The translations under genes were made by a program, and so were the position numbers. Below the pieces are notes generated by a model. That model saw only the letters and a program-made list of their open reading frames with translations, was not told the DNA's origin and ran no database searches. Source: Nitrococcus mobilis (GTDB taxonomy: Bacteria; Pseudomonadota; Gammaproteobacteria; Nitrococcales; Nitrococcaceae). Taken from it: 57,018 nucleotides of DNA. Every line of letters starts with the position of its first letter. Positions within the stretch are counted from its first letter, which is position 1. Location: the NCBI GenBank assembly GCA_024102725.1, contig JAGFJL010000041.1:1-57018 (forward strand), in the 5' to 3' direction. Below are positions 1 through 9,230 of this stretch, piece after piece.

Positions 1-1
1 C

Positions 2-988
2 CTGGGCGAGTCGCGCCGGCCAGCCGATGATCCGGTTCGGATTGCACAGCGCCCCTCCTTGCGTTTTGCTCCCGGCGATGTGGCCGGGTTCGAACCCGGT
101 ACGCCAAACCGTTTGAGCTGCGACTCCTTCGGCCTGTTCGGTCCCGACGGAGCGTTGCCGGTGCACCTCACCGAATACGCCGACGAGCGGCAGCGCCAGC
201 ATCAGGATCCGACCTTCGCCGCATTCGTGAATATGCTGCAACACCGACTCGCGTGTCTGTTCTACCGCGCCTGGGCCAACGCTCAGCCGGCTGTGCAGCG
301 CGACCGCCCCGAGGCGGACCGCTTCGCCGTATACGTCGGCGCGCTGGTGGGAATCGGCTCGCCTGCGTTTCGTAATCGTGACCGTGTCGGGGATTCCGCG
401 CGTCTTTGCCGGGCGGGCCGGTTTGCGCCAGTGGCAAAGTCTGCCGAGGGCTTGGAGGACATTCTGGCGGATTTTTTCGGATCGCCATGCCGAGTTATAC
501 CGTTTCAGCCAAGCTGGCTCGAGATGCCTGCGGACGAGCGTCTCGTGCTTGGCCGCGCCAGGGGCAACGGGCTTGGCCGGGCCGCCAATCTGGGGCGCCG
601 CTCCTGGCAGTGCCAGTCCAACTTTGCAATTGAACTTGGGCCCCTGTGCCGAGCAACGTTCGAGGCTTTCTTACCGGGCGGGCGGAGGTTGGACGAGCTG
701 AGGGATCTGGTGCGCGCTTATATAGGGGACGAGTTGCGCTGGGAGTTGATCCTGAGTTTGCGGCAGAAAGAGGTTCCGTCGCTGCGGCTGGCACGCGGGG
801 CGCGGCTGGGCCGAACGAGCTGGGTCGGGCGGGTGGATGGGGATGCCCGTGGCATTCGGGTGCGGGGAAATCCGCTCGAAGCGCGGCCCGAGCCGAATAT
901 TCGGAAGATGGGCAGGCGGTATAGCGCGCCTGGGAGAGAGTGCCGTGATAGAAATCAGCCGCACCGCCTTGTTCGGGAAGCTCAATAG
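2..988 (+). CDS. tssG: T6SS baseplate protein TssG, 5' end outside window
   Basis: TssG (ImpH/VasB family) is a cytoplasmic baseplate wedge subunit that works with TssF, TssE and TssK. The frame is open from the first bases of the window, so the N-terminus lies upstream. Visible family features are the FGLFGPDGALPVHLTEYA block, the following HRLACLFYRAWANAQPAV segment, the LEDILADFFG motif and the terminal LGRTSW signature. Family members usually stop shortly after that signature; here the frame runs about 50 residues further and ends 44 bp inside the tssH start, so the last ~35 residues may be a non-conserved tail produced by loss of a stop codon. Position directly ahead of tssH fits a normal T6SS operon. 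The family call is firm; the missing start cannot be assessed. Confidence 0.9.
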   Translation: MGESRRPADDPVRIAQRPSLRFAPGDVAGFEPGTPNRLSCDSFGLFGPDGALPVHLTEYADERQRQHQDPTFAAFVNMLQHRLACLFYRAWANAQPAVQRDRPEADRFAVYVGALVGIGSPAFRNRDRVGDSARLCRAGRFAPVAKSAEGLEDILADFFGSPCRVIPFQPSWLEMPADERLVLGRARGNGLGRAANLGRRSWQCQSNFAIELGPLCRATFEAFLPGGRRLDELRDLVRAYIGDELRWELILSLRQKEVPSLRLARGARLGRTSWVGRVDGDARGIRVRGNPLEARPEPNIRKMGRRYSAPGRECRDRNQPHRLVREAQ

Positions 989-3692
989 CCTTGGCTATAA
1001 GGCTATCGAAAGCGCCACGGTGTTTTGCAAGATGCGGGGTAACCCGTATGTGGAACTTGCACACTGGCTACACCAGATCCTGCAGCAACAGAACTCGGAC
1101 CTGCATCGTATCATCAATCATTTCGGGCTCGATCACGCGCGGTTAGCCGCGGATTTGACCCGTCGCCTGGATGAGCTGCCGCGCGGCGCGAGCAGTATCT
1201 CCGATTTTTCTTCCCAGGTCGAGGAAGCGGTGGAGCGTGGTTGGGTGTGGTCGACGCTGCGTTTCGGTGAGCCGCAGGTGCGCACTGGCCATCTGGTGGT
1301 CGGGCTGATGAAAACCACACACCTGCGCAATGCCCTGCCGGGCATATCCGGCGAATTCGCCAAAGTTCGGGTGGACCGCCTCATCGATGAGTGGGACGAC
1401 ATCACGGGGGGCTCGCCGGAGGCGAGACTTGCCGCCAGCGACGGCTCTCGTCTCGGCGAGTCGGCTGCGGCGCAGGAAGGCGATGCAGCTGTACTTCTAC
1501 CCCCGGCGGCGATGGGTAAGCAGGAGGCCTTGCAGCGTTTTACGGTCGATATGACCGAGTTGGCCCGCCAAGGCAGGATCGATCCGGTCGTCGGGCGGGA
1601 CGAGGAAATCCGTCAGATGGTGGACATCCTAATGCGCCGGCGCCAGAACAATCCGATCCTGACCGGTGAGGCGGGCGTGGGTAAGACTGCCGTGGTGGAG
1701 GGGTTCGCTCAGCGTATCACCAGCGGTGATGTGCCGCCGCCGCTGAAGGATGTGGTGCTCCGCTCGCTCGATGTGGGTCTGCTTCAGGCGGGCGCGAGCA
1801 TGAAGGGCGAGTTCGAGAGCCGGTTGCGGCAGGTGATCGAGGAAGTGCAGGCCTCGGAGCGCCCCATCGTGTTGTTCATCGATGAGGCCCACACCCTCAT
1901 CGGCGCCGGTGGCGCCGCGGGGACGGGCGATGCGGCCAATCTGCTCAAGCCGGCCCTGGCTCGGGGGTCGTTGCGAACTATCGGTGCCACGACCTGGGGT
2001 GAATACAAAAAACACATCGAAAAGGATCCGGCGCTCACTCGGCGTTTCCAGCCCATTCAGGTCGGCGAGCCCAGTGAGGAGCGTGCCCTCGAGATGGTGC
2101 GAACCATGGCCGCCCCACTTGAGAAGCACCACCGGGTACAGTTGCGCGACGAGGCGCTGAGTGCGGCCGTTAGGCTTTCGCACCGCTACATTCCGGCTCG
2201 GCAACTGCCGGACAAGGCGGTGGCTCTGCTGGATACTGCCTGTGCGCGGGTTGCAATCAGCCAGCACGGCGTTCCGGCCGAGGTGGAGCATAACCGGCGC
2301 CGACTCGAGGCGCTGGCAACGGAGTTGGAGATCATCGGCCGGGAGAAGGCGGTTGGTTTGCCGGTAGCGGAGCGGGAGAGGGAGATCCGCGCGGCTATGG
2401 AGACCGAAAGCGAGCGCCTAGCGGAGGTTGAGCGGGCTTGGCACGATGAGAAACGGCTGGTGGAAGAGCTCCTCGAGCTGCGCGCCCGGTTGCGCGCCCA
2501 GGCTGGTATGGGCGAGGCTGCACGTCCGGATTCTGCCCTGGAAGCGGCCGATAATAGCTGCGATGGCAGTTCCGATACCGGCACCACGGTTGAGCGGGCG
2601 TCGCGTGAGGACCTCTTGAACCGTCTCGCGGAGATCCAGCGGCAGCTCGAGGAGATGCAAGGCGAGCGGCCGTTGATTCTGCCCAGTGTCGACGCCCAGG
2701 CCATTGCTTCGGTCGTTGCCGACTGGACCGGGATTCCAGTAGGGCGGATGGTTCGGGACGAGATCGAAGCCGTGCTGCACCTGGCCGCTCGGCTCGCCGA
2801 GCGGGTCAAAGGCCAGGACCATGCCCTGGAGATGATCGCGCGCCGCGTGCAGACGGCTCGGGCGAGTCTGGACAACCCGGGCAAGCCGATGGGCGTATTC
2901 ATGCTAGCCGGTCCGTCCGGTGTCGGTAAGACCGAAACCGCCCTTGCTTTGGCGGAGACGCTCTACGGGGGCGAGCAAAACATGATCACCATCAACATGA
3001 GCGAATTCCAGGAGGCGCATACCGTCTCCACGCTCAAGGGCGCGCCGCCCGGGTACGTGGGATACGGGGAGGGCGGAGTCCTGACCGAAGCGGTTCGCCG
3101 CCGGCCGTACAGCGTGGTGTTGCTGGACGAGGTGGAAAAGGCCCACCCGGACGTGCACGAGATCTTCTTCCAGGTGTTCGACAAGGGCATGATGGAGGAC
3201 GGTGAGGGACGGCTGATCGATTTCAAGAACACCTTGGTCATATTGACCACCAATGTCGGCACCGATTTGATCATGCAGGCATGCAGGGAAGGCGCGGAAA
3301 GGCCGGCTGCCGCTGCCTTGGCGCAGAAACTGCGGAGCCCGCTGCTGCAAGTGTGTCCCCCGGCGCTGCTAGGACGGCTGGTCACGATTCCATACTACCC
3401 GCTGAGCGACGCTATGCTCCGAAGCATCATCTATTTGCAACTCGGGCGCATCGAGCAGCGCATCCAGCGCAACCACCAGGTGTCGTTTACCTACGACGAT
3501 GCCGTGGTGGACCTCGTGCTGGGGCGTTGCATCGAGCTTGAAAGCGGCGGCCGCATGGTGGATGCCATTCTTACAAATACGCTGCTCCCGGAGCTCAGTT
3601 GCGGCTTCCTGACCCGGCTGATGGAAGGTAAGGCCGTCGGGGGGGTGCACGTGACCGTGCGAGACTCAGAGTTCACCTATGATTTCGCCTGA
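945..3692 (+). CDS. tssH: T6SS AAA+ ATPase TssH (ClpV)
   Basis: ClpV disassembles the contracted TssB/TssC sheath so that its subunits can be reused. The 915-residue protein has the family length and layout: an N-terminal double Clp domain (about 1-160), a first AAA domain with Walker A GEAGVGKT near residue 241 and Walker B VLFIDEAH, a coiled-coil middle domain (about 395-560), and a second AAA domain with GPSGVGKT near residue 655 followed by [11 protein letters not shown]. The frame is open further upstream, but the protein is best started at GTG 945 ([13 protein letters not shown]), which matches ClpV N-termini and has a GGGAGAG ribosome site just before it. It overlaps the tssG end by 44 bp, implying translational coupling. 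About 110 bp separate it from the next gene. Confidence 0.96.
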   Translation: MIEISRTALFGKLNSLGYKAIESATVFCKMRGNPYVELAHWLHQILQQQNSDLHRIINHFGLDHARLAADLTRRLDELPRGASSISDFSSQVEEAVERGWVWSTLRFGEPQVRTGHLVVGLMKTTHLRNALPGISGEFAKVRVDRLIDEWDDITGGSPEARLAASDGSRLGESAAAQEGDAAVLLPPAAMGKQEALQRFTVDMTELARQGRIDPVVGRDEEIRQMVDILMRRRQNNPILTGEAGVGKTAVVEGFAQRITSGDVPPPLKDVVLRSLDVGLLQAGASMKGEFESRLRQVIEEVQASERPIVLFIDEAHTLIGAGGAAGTGDAANLLKPALARGSLRTIGATTWGEYKKHIEKDPALTRRFQPIQVGEPSEERALEMVRTMAAPLEKHHRVQLRDEALSAAVRLSHRYIPARQLPDKAVALLDTACARVAISQHGVPAEVEHNRRRLEALATELEIIGREKAVGLPVAEREREIRAAMETESERLAEVERAWHDEKRLVEELLELRARLRAQAGMGEAARPDSALEAADNSCDGSSDTGTTVERASREDLLNRLAEIQRQLEEMQGERPLILPSVDAQAIASVVADWTGIPVGRMVRDEIEAVLHLAARLAERVKGQDHALEMIARRVQTARASLDNPGKPMGVFMLAGPSGVGKTETALALAETLYGGEQNMITINMSEFQEAHTVSTLKGAPPGYVGYGEGGVLTEAVRRRPYSVVLLDEVEKAHPDVHEIFFQVFDKGMMEDGEGRLIDFKNTLVILTTNVGTDLIMQACREGAERPAAAALAQKLRSPLLQVCPPALLGRLVTIPYYPLSDAMLRSIIYLQLGRIEQRIQRNHQVSFTYDDAVVDLVLGRCIELESGGRMVDAILTNTLLPELSCGFLTRLMEGKAVGGVHVTVRDSEFTYDFA

Positions 3693-3804
3693 CGACCCCT
3701 GTCATTTGGCTGTGCCGCTATTCCGAGCGGGTGGCAGGGGCTATCGGTTTGACGCTCGATGGCGACTGAGCGAATCTTACTCAAAGCGTGAATAGGCATT
3801 CGTC

Positions 3805-4116
3805 ATGCCGGAAGTGAGGTATCCCGTTAACGATATGGCCCGTGCCCGTATGGTCGAGGTGGACTACTACAGCTTTCGGCAGCTTTTGCGAGAGGCGGTG
3901 ACACGTGGCGGCCGTGTCGAAAAATGCGATACGCAGCGCTGGAATGCGTACGTGAAGCAGCACAAAATTAACGAGGTGGGCGCGACGACGATAGCGCATA
4001 CCCGGTTCGACGCGCCGACACCGGTGATCATCGATCTGGGGAGCGAGCGGGATGGCCTTTACTTCTACTCGGACTTGGAAGAGGGCTGTCTTCGGCTCGT
4101 TTTTCAGGATCAGTGA
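3805..4116 (+). CDS. Small hypothetical protein inside the T6SS locus
   Basis: I do not recognise this 103-residue protein. It starts with ATG, lacks a signal peptide or membrane segment, and has a balanced charged/hydrophobic composition with an N-terminal helix-like part (VDYYSFRQLLREAVTRGG) and a C-terminal part rich in beta-type residues (TPVIIDLGSERDGLYFYSDL). Codon choice resembles its neighbours and no competing frame is convincing, so it is likely a real gene. It stands alone between tssH and tagH with gaps of 112 and 418 bp, unlike the tightly packed core genes, which suggests its own transcription or an accessory insertion. A clear Shine-Dalgarno is not visible at ATG 3805; ATG 3835 is an alternative start. 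Function unknown; a T6SS accessory or immunity-like role is only a guess from position. Confidence 0.55.
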   Translation: MPEVRYPVNDMARARMVEVDYYSFRQLLREAVTRGGRVEKCDTQRWNAYVKQHKINEVGATTIAHTRFDAPTPVIIDLGSERDGLYFYSDLEEGCLRLVFQDQ

Positions 4117-4534
4117 GGATGGCGTTGTTCGTAGTTTCGTGCTTCAGCATGGCTGGAGGCGAGCAGCGGCCTATAGCTGCCTGCGACGGCGGAGCGCTGA
4201 AGATCAGCCGCAGAACAACGCCGGAGCGCATCGACTATGAATGAGCTCCTCTACTTTGGAGTTCGAACGTATCGGTTGGCGCGATCGGGCTTGCTTCAGG
4301 ATCCCTGCGGGCAGCCGGCGGTTTTCTGTGCGCCGAGAGCCCTACCACCGTCCGCTTACGCGCTGAAGCTCCCGAGGGTTCGTCGGCCGCTTACCAGCGC
4401 TCTCTACGTTTCCAGTGTACCGTTGTGGTGCCTGTTCCCATGGGTTCGGGAACAGGTTCTCTGGTGCCTCATGCCGGCTTCTCTTAGTCCAGTCGCCGCG
4501 CCCGGTTTCTGCTATGAAAATCAGAGAGGCTGCT
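4117..4534. other. 418-bp intergenic region before tagH
   Basis: No convincing gene is seen; a frame opening at 4237 on the + strand encodes an arginine/proline-rich sequence without family resemblance and runs into tagH in another frame. The region contains a perfect 9-bp inverted repeat at 4431-4456 and, at its right end, the ribosome site GAGAGG for tagH. It probably carries the promoter of the tagH-tssJKLM-tagF/pppA-kinase operon, but I cannot point to a clear -35/-10 pair. Confidence 0.5.
4431..4456. repeat. Perfect inverted repeat upstream of tagH
   Basis: CCTGTTCCC at 4431-4439 is answered by GGGAACAGG at 4448-4456 with an 8-nt spacer. There is no T-run after it, so it is not a standard terminator. 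Its place about 80 bp before the tagH start suggests an operator or a leader hairpin for the downstream T6SS operon; that role is inferred from position only. Confidence 0.6.
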
Positions 4535-5974
4535 ATGCAATTGTCGTTGACGGTGATCGGCCCCGAAGCCGAGCGTCTGGGGCAGGACGCCACTAAGTCT
4601 TGGGTCGACGCTGGTGGTACCATCGGTCGGTCCGAGAACAACGATTGGATGCTTCCGGATCCCAAACAGGAGATATCGCGCTGTCATGCCCGGATCCGCT
4701 TTAGCGGAACCGTTTTCTACCTGGAGGACACCAGCGCCAACGGTGTATTCCTGAACAATCGCGGCAACCGGCTTGACCCTTTCAGTAGGTACCGGCTTCA
4801 GGATGGCGAGCAGATATTCATTGGCGATTATCGGATTGCCGTGGCCATTCGCGATGAGCCGGCCGCCGTCGCGATGCCGGCTTCGGGGCGGACTGCGATC
4901 GGCGATTCGGAGGCGGCGCCGGACCCACTGGAACTGCTCGGCGGTGCCGTGCAGGGGGAGGACTACGACGGTGAACATGGTGAGCCGGTACGCCGGGGTG
5001 ACTCCTTCCTGCAAGATCATTTTGCACCGCCGGAAGTGCGTCGGGAGGAGCCGGCGGCGTCCGAGCCACTGCCCTCCCGGGACAAGGCGCCGGCGGCGGG
5101 CCAGGGCGCAGCGGGTATTCCGCCGGATTGGTGGAAACAGCTGCCGGGCCAGGAGGAAGAAACGTTGCCCCCTGAAAGCGGGCGTGCATCGACCCTTGGC
5201 GCGGCCCCCCCGGCCTCGTCCACTGAGCGGCCGATAGCACCCAGTGCGGGCGAGGCCGGCCAGCGCGGACACAGCCGCGAAAGCGCGCCAGAGGGCGCGC
5301 TGAGTGCGACACGGCAGCCCCCGCATTCCGGGGCGATGCCACCATCGCAGACGCCCGAGGCGGCGGAGGCCGACGCGCTGAAGGCGCTTCTTGCCGGTGC
5401 GGGCGTGGATTCGTCGCGTATCACGCCGGAACTTGCCGAAACCCTTGGCCAGCTTCTCCGGATCGCGGTCCAGGGACTGATGGATCTCCTGCGGGCGCGG
5501 ATGGAGATCAAGAACCAGTTTCGGATGCCCATGACTTTGATCCAGGCGCAGGAGAACAACCCGTTGAAGTTCTCCACCAACGCCGAGGATGCCTTGCACA
5601 ATCTTCTGGTCAAGCATAACCCCGATTATCTGGGTCCGGTGGCTGCGTTCCGGGCCAGCTTCGAGGATCTGCGTCATCATCAGATGGCCTTGCTTGCCGG
5701 TATGCGCAAGGCGTTCTTTGCCATGCTGGGCCACTTCGACCCCGACGAGTTGGAGCGCCTATTCGACGAGAAGCGAGATAGCCGCCCCATCATCGGTAAG
5801 GTCATGCAGCGGCGGAACTGGGAGTTGTATCGGAACCTGTTCGAAGACATTCACAAGGATACAGAGCGTTATTTCAATCGCCTATTCGGCGACGCCTTCG
5901 TGACCGCCTACGAGAAGCAGATGGAAGAGCTCAAGGTGGCCGCGCGTGGTAAGACGCCGCGCCGAGACGATTGA
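4535..5974 (+). CDS. tagH: T6SS FHA-domain protein TagH
   Basis: Fha/TagH proteins bind phosphothreonine and relay the kinase signal that activates T6SS assembly. The N-terminal FHA domain (about residues 20-105) shows GRSENNDW, SRCHARI and SANGVFLNN in the expected order. A long low-complexity proline/alanine/glutamate linker (about 130-275) follows, then the conserved C-terminal T6SS-FHA (VasC-type) domain with NNPLKFS and the LFGDAFVTAYEKQ end. I start at ATG 4535 (MQLSLTVIGPEA) because GAGAGG lies 5 nt before it and FHA homology begins at once; an in-frame ATG at 4514 would add 7 residues. It heads a compact operon with tssJ and sits with the kinase and the TagF-phosphatase fusion encoded downstream. 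Confidence 0.92.
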   Translation: MQLSLTVIGPEAERLGQDATKSWVDAGGTIGRSENNDWMLPDPKQEISRCHARIRFSGTVFYLEDTSANGVFLNNRGNRLDPFSRYRLQDGEQIFIGDYRIAVAIRDEPAAVAMPASGRTAIGDSEAAPDPLELLGGAVQGEDYDGEHGEPVRRGDSFLQDHFAPPEVRREEPAASEPLPSRDKAPAAGQGAAGIPPDWWKQLPGQEEETLPPESGRASTLGAAPPASSTERPIAPSAGEAGQRGHSRESAPEGALSATRQPPHSGAMPPSQTPEAAEADALKALLAGAGVDSSRITPELAETLGQLLRIAVQGLMDLLRARMEIKNQFRMPMTLIQAQENNPLKFSTNAEDALHNLLVKHNPDYLGPVAAFRASFEDLRHHQMALLAGMRKAFFAMLGHFDPDELERLFDEKRDSRPIIGKVMQRRNWELYRNLFEDIHKDTERYFNRLFGDAFVTAYEKQMEELKVAARGKTPRRDD

Positions 5975-6009
5975 ATCAACCACAATGGGAACAAGGCAGG
6001 AACAGTCCG

Positions 6010-6561
6010 ATGAAGTTGCGGTGTTTTCCCCAGGCGCTGGCGGTCATTTTCTTGGTCGCGGCGATGCTGGGTTGTACCTCGCAGCCGATGAACGAGACGG
6101 AGACCGAGGAGGTCGATGGCCGAATCGTGGTCGGCCCGAACTTGAACCCTAATGCCGAGGGACGTCCGTCTCCCGTCTTCATGCGAATCTATCAGCTCAG
6201 TGATGAAACGGATTTTGTCGGCGCGTCCTTCGCGGAGCTCGCTGACCGCGATCAAGAGGTGTTGGGGGCGGCGCTGCTCAGCCGGGATGAGCTCGAACTC
6301 TGCCCGGTGGAGGCAACGGAGCGACCGCGCTCGGGTCAAGCCAGTCGCTGCCAGGGGCCGGAGACCGGGATTACCTTGAATATACGCGCGGACGCCCGCT
6401 ATCTGGCTGTGATGGCCGAGTTCTATAACCTGCGCGATCCGTCGGGGAACTGGCGCTCCGTCGCTGAGATACCGGAGGAGGGTTTGCTGGGTTTTCTCGG
6501 ATCCCGGGAGTTTGTCATTTCCCTTGAGGGATCCACCGTATCGGTCAGCTTCCGAGATTAG
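6010..6561 (+). CDS. tssJ: T6SS outer-membrane lipoprotein TssJ
   Basis: TssJ anchors the TssL-TssM membrane complex to the outer membrane. Starting at ATG 6010 (MKLRCFPQAL) gives 183 residues with a charged n-region, a hydrophobic stretch (LAVIFLVAAM) and a lipobox ending LGC; threonine after the cysteine is compatible with outer-membrane sorting. The mature part carries the family pattern: a beta strand with PVFMRIYQL, a DREVLG-like segment (DRDQEVLGAA), RYLAVMAEFYNLRD, and a C-terminal ISLEGSTVSV strand. An in-frame upstream start at 5971 would put 13 polar residues before the signal and overlap the tagH stop, so it is less likely. An AGGA ribosome site lies 8 nt upstream. It follows tagH with a 35-bp gap. 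Confidence 0.93.
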   Translation: MKLRCFPQALAVIFLVAAMLGCTSQPMNETETEEVDGRIVVGPNLNPNAEGRPSPVFMRIYQLSDETDFVGASFAELADRDQEVLGAALLSRDELELCPVEATERPRSGQASRCQGPETGITLNIRADARYLAVMAEFYNLRDPSGNWRSVAEIPEEGLLGFLGSREFVISLEGSTVSVSFRD

Positions 6562-6579
6562 TCCATATAAGGATGCCCT

Positions 6580-7926
6580 ATGTCGCGCAACAGCCGGATA
6601 CTCTGGAGCGAGGGCCTGTTTCTCGAGCCGCAACACTTCCAGCAGCACGACCGGTTTTTCGAGCGGTATGTCGAGGGCCGAGTGGCAGCGCTCATGCCGC
6701 ACGCCTGGGGATTCCAGTCGCTGGAGCTCGATGCAGATCTGCTCGGCATCGGCAAGCTGGGGCTGCGCTCGGCCCGCGGTGTATTCCCCGATGGGACTCC
6801 CTTTGCGGCCCCCGCCGATGACCCGCTGCCCCCGCCCCTGGAGTTGGACGAGTCGATCCATGATCGGACGGCCTACCTGGTATTGCCGCTGCACGCGGAC
6901 GGTGCGGTGGAGGTTCAGCGCGGTACCGGCGGGAACGGGCTGTACCGCTACCGGGCCGAGGATGTGGAGGTTCGAGACAATGTCCTGGACAGCACCGCGT
7001 CCACCCTCGTAGAGGTGGGTTGGCTCAACACCCGTCTGGCCCTGGAAGGTGAAGCGCTCGACGAATATGTGCGCATACCGCTGGCGCGAGTTATCGAGTG
7101 TCGGGCGGACAAGCAGGTGATTCTCGATGATGCGTTCATCCCCACCGTGACTCGGGCGGGTGCCGCGCGCCGCCTGCAGAGTTTCGTCACCGAGCTCCGA
7201 GGGTTGCTGTACCAACGTGCGGACTTCCTGGCGGAGCGGGTGACGGCGAGTGGTCATGGCGGGGCCGGGGAGATCACCGATTTCTTAATGCTCCAGGTGG
7301 TGAACCGTTATGCACCTGTCGTTAGCCACTTGGCGGAATTCCTTCACGTGCACCCAGAGCGGCTGTTCACCTTGATGCTGGCGATTGCCGGGGAGCTGGC
7401 CACTCTGACCACCGAATCCCGCCGGCCGCCTGAGTTCAAGGCCTACCGCCACGAGGACCTGGCCCGTTCCTTCGAGCCCGTGTTTGATACGTTACGGGCG
7501 GAGTTTCGAACTGTGCGCGAGTCACCGGCCGTCTCCATTCCGCTTGAGGCTACCGGTCGGCACGGCATCTGCGTGGCCCGTGTCGAGGATCTTTCGCTGT
7601 TCGAGTCAGCGAACTTCGTGCTTGCAGTCGGCGCGAGCGTGCCGACTGAGGAGCTGAGAGCGCGTTTCCCGCTGCAGGTTAAGGTCGGACCGGTGGAGCG
7701 GATTGCCGAGCTGGTCAACAATAACTTGCCCGGTATCGAGCTCTTGCCGGTTCCAGTGGCGCCGAGGCAAATTCCCTTCTATACGAACTGTGTCTACTTC
7801 GAGTTCAGTCGCCGCGGGCCCTTGTGGCAGCAGCTGGCGACGTCCGGTGGCCTTGCAGTCCATGTTGCCGGGCAGCTCGCCGACCTCAAGATGGACCTGT
7901 GGGCGATCCGAGGTCAGAAGCGATGA
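6580..7926 (+). CDS. tssK: T6SS baseplate protein TssK
   Basis: TssK is a trimeric baseplate subunit that connects the TssF-TssG wedge to the TssJLM membrane complex. The 448-residue protein has the full family length (around 440-450) and the diagnostic N-terminus RILWSEGLFLEPQHFQQHDRF, a central shoulder/neck region (about 170-310) and the C-terminal domain containing RQIPFYTNCVYFEF and the closing AGQLADLKMDLWAIRG. AAGGA lies 7 nt before ATG 6580. The stop overlaps the tssL start in an ATGA arrangement, so the two proteins are made coupled. Confidence 0.96.
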   Translation: MSRNSRILWSEGLFLEPQHFQQHDRFFERYVEGRVAALMPHAWGFQSLELDADLLGIGKLGLRSARGVFPDGTPFAAPADDPLPPPLELDESIHDRTAYLVLPLHADGAVEVQRGTGGNGLYRYRAEDVEVRDNVLDSTASTLVEVGWLNTRLALEGEALDEYVRIPLARVIECRADKQVILDDAFIPTVTRAGAARRLQSFVTELRGLLYQRADFLAERVTASGHGGAGEITDFLMLQVVNRYAPVVSHLAEFLHVHPERLFTLMLAIAGELATLTTESRRPPEFKAYRHEDLARSFEPVFDTLRAEFRTVRESPAVSIPLEATGRHGICVARVEDLSLFESANFVLAVGASVPTEELRARFPLQVKVGPVERIAELVNNNLPGIELLPVPVAPRQIPFYTNCVYFEFSRRGPLWQQLATSGGLAVHVAGQLADLKMDLWAIRGQKR

Positions 7927-9230
7927 GCGACGATGGCCGTCCGCCAAGCGGCGATCGCACCGTCATCCGCCCGAATCCAGGTGGCCGGCGGCTAGCGCCC
8001 CGGCACCAGGAGTCATCGGCGCCACCCTCCGCGGTCTCATCCGCCGGCGCGGAAGAGCTGGGGAGGTTCTCCCAGCTCGGGCTCAATCCGCTGGTGGAGA
8101 CGGCCACGCCGCTGCTTGTGCTGACCGCGAGCGTGCGCGGCAGTACGCAGCATGCTGATGTAGCGAACCTACATACTCAAGTGACTCGCCAGCTCGGCGA
8201 GTTCGAGAAGCAGGCGGAACAGGGCGGTACGCCGTTAGAGCAAGTATTGGCGGCGCGCTATGCGCTGTGCACGTTCATCGACGAAGCCGTGATGAACACT
8301 CCGTGGGGTAGCCAGAGCCTCTGGGCCGGCAGGCCTTTGCTGCTGGTGTTCCACAAAGACACGGGCGGCGGTGAGAAATTCTTCCAGATGGTGGAGCGCG
8401 TGCTCGTCGATCGCGAGCCGAAACGCGATCTCATCGAGTTCTTCTACGTCTGCCTGGCGCTGGGCCTCGAAGGCAAGTATCGCATATCCGATGGGGGACG
8501 GACTGCGCTGGCCGAGACTCGTGAACGGCTGTACGCGCGGATCCGTACCTGGCGCAAGACGCCCGAGGGTGAGCTCTCCCCCAACTGGCGCGGCATTGAA
8601 GACAGGCGCTACCGTCTGGTACGAACGCTGCCAGCGTGGGTTTTCCTGTCGGTGGCGGGCGCCGTGGCGGTCGGTGCGTTCCTTACCTTCCACACGCTGC
8701 TGAACGATGCCTCAGTGCCAATCATGGCACAGCTCAACGAGATCAAACAGGCCACTTTCGAATCGCCTACAGGGCCGAGCGTGGTTGGCGGACCGCAATT
8801 GCCGGAGTTGCTTGCCGACGCGTTTCCGGGAAGGCTGCAAGTGGAAACAAAGAAGGATGGAGTCACTCAACTCACATTGCTAGGGGAGGTGTTCCGCTCC
8901 GGCAGCGCGGAGGTCAGCGACGGTTACGCTCCGGTGCTGGATAAGGTCGCCAGCGCGTTGAAGCAGGTGTCCGGCCGCGTACTGGTGATCGGGCATACCG
9001 ACGACGTGCCGGTACGCTCATTGCGGTTCAAGGACAACTATGAACTCTCCCGGCAGCGGGCTCTCAACGCCGCTGAGCGGCTGAAGGAGCAACTCGATGA
9101 CCCGGGGCGGGTAAGCTACCTCGGGGTCGGGCCCGATCAACCGCGGTACCGGCCCGTGGATACGCCCGAAAACCGCGCCCGTAACCGCCGCATAGAGATC
9201 ATTCACCGATCGGAGGAGGCACGGCCGTGA
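7923..9230 (+). CDS. tssL: T6SS inner-membrane protein TssL with OmpA domain
   Basis: TssL (DotU/IcmH family) forms the inner-membrane part of the T6SS membrane complex with TssM and TssJ. The 435-residue protein begins at ATG 7923 overlapping the tssK stop. A proline-rich cytoplasmic head (1-45) precedes the DotU domain (about 50-235), one transmembrane helix (WVFLSVAGAVAVGAFLTFHTLL, about 238-259) and a periplasmic OmpA/MotB-type peptidoglycan-binding domain (about 310-435) with GHTDDVPV and NYELSRQRAL. The attached OmpA domain is the extended form of TssL, in which peptidoglycan anchoring is built into the protein. Its stop overlaps the tssM GTG start. Confidence 0.95.
   Translation: MSDDGRPPSGDRTVIRPNPGGRRLAPRHQESSAPPSAVSSAGAEELGRFSQLGLNPLVETATPLLVLTASVRGSTQHADVANLHTQVTRQLGEFEKQAEQGGTPLEQVLAARYALCTFIDEAVMNTPWGSQSLWAGRPLLLVFHKDTGGGEKFFQMVERVLVDREPKRDLIEFFYVCLALGLEGKYRISDGGRTALAETRERLYARIRTWRKTPEGELSPNWRGIEDRRYRLVRTLPAWVFLSVAGAVAVGAFLTFHTLLNDASVPIMAQLNEIKQATFESPTGPSVVGGPQLPELLADAFPGRLQVETKKDGVTQLTLLGEVFRSGSAEVSDGYAPVLDKVASALKQVSGRVLVIGHTDDVPVRSLRFKDNYELSRQRALNAAERLKEQLDDPGRVSYLGVGPDQPRYRPVDTPENRARNRRIEIIHRSEEARP

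Noticed and set aside
83..102. GGGTTCGAACCCGG, resembling a tRNA T-arm
   Set aside because: It lies within the tssG coding frame; no acceptor, D or anticodon stems can be formed around it. A similar GGTTCGAACC inside gltD (near 34190) was rejected for the same reason.
3696..3740. CCCCTG/CAGGGG as terminator of tssH
   Set aside because: Six-base arms with a 33-nt loop and no T-run are too weak.
4275..4300. Sigma-54-like GG...GC elements (TTGGCG and CTTGCT)
   Set aside because: The spacing between GG and GC is 13 nt where 10 is required.
4237..4596. 119-codon frame before and into tagH
   Set aside because: Composition is arginine/proline/cysteine-rich without pattern and it overlaps the better supported tagH start in another frame.
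4484..5734. 416-codon frame antisense to tagH
   Set aside because: Arginine/glycine-rich shadow of tagH without recognisable motifs.
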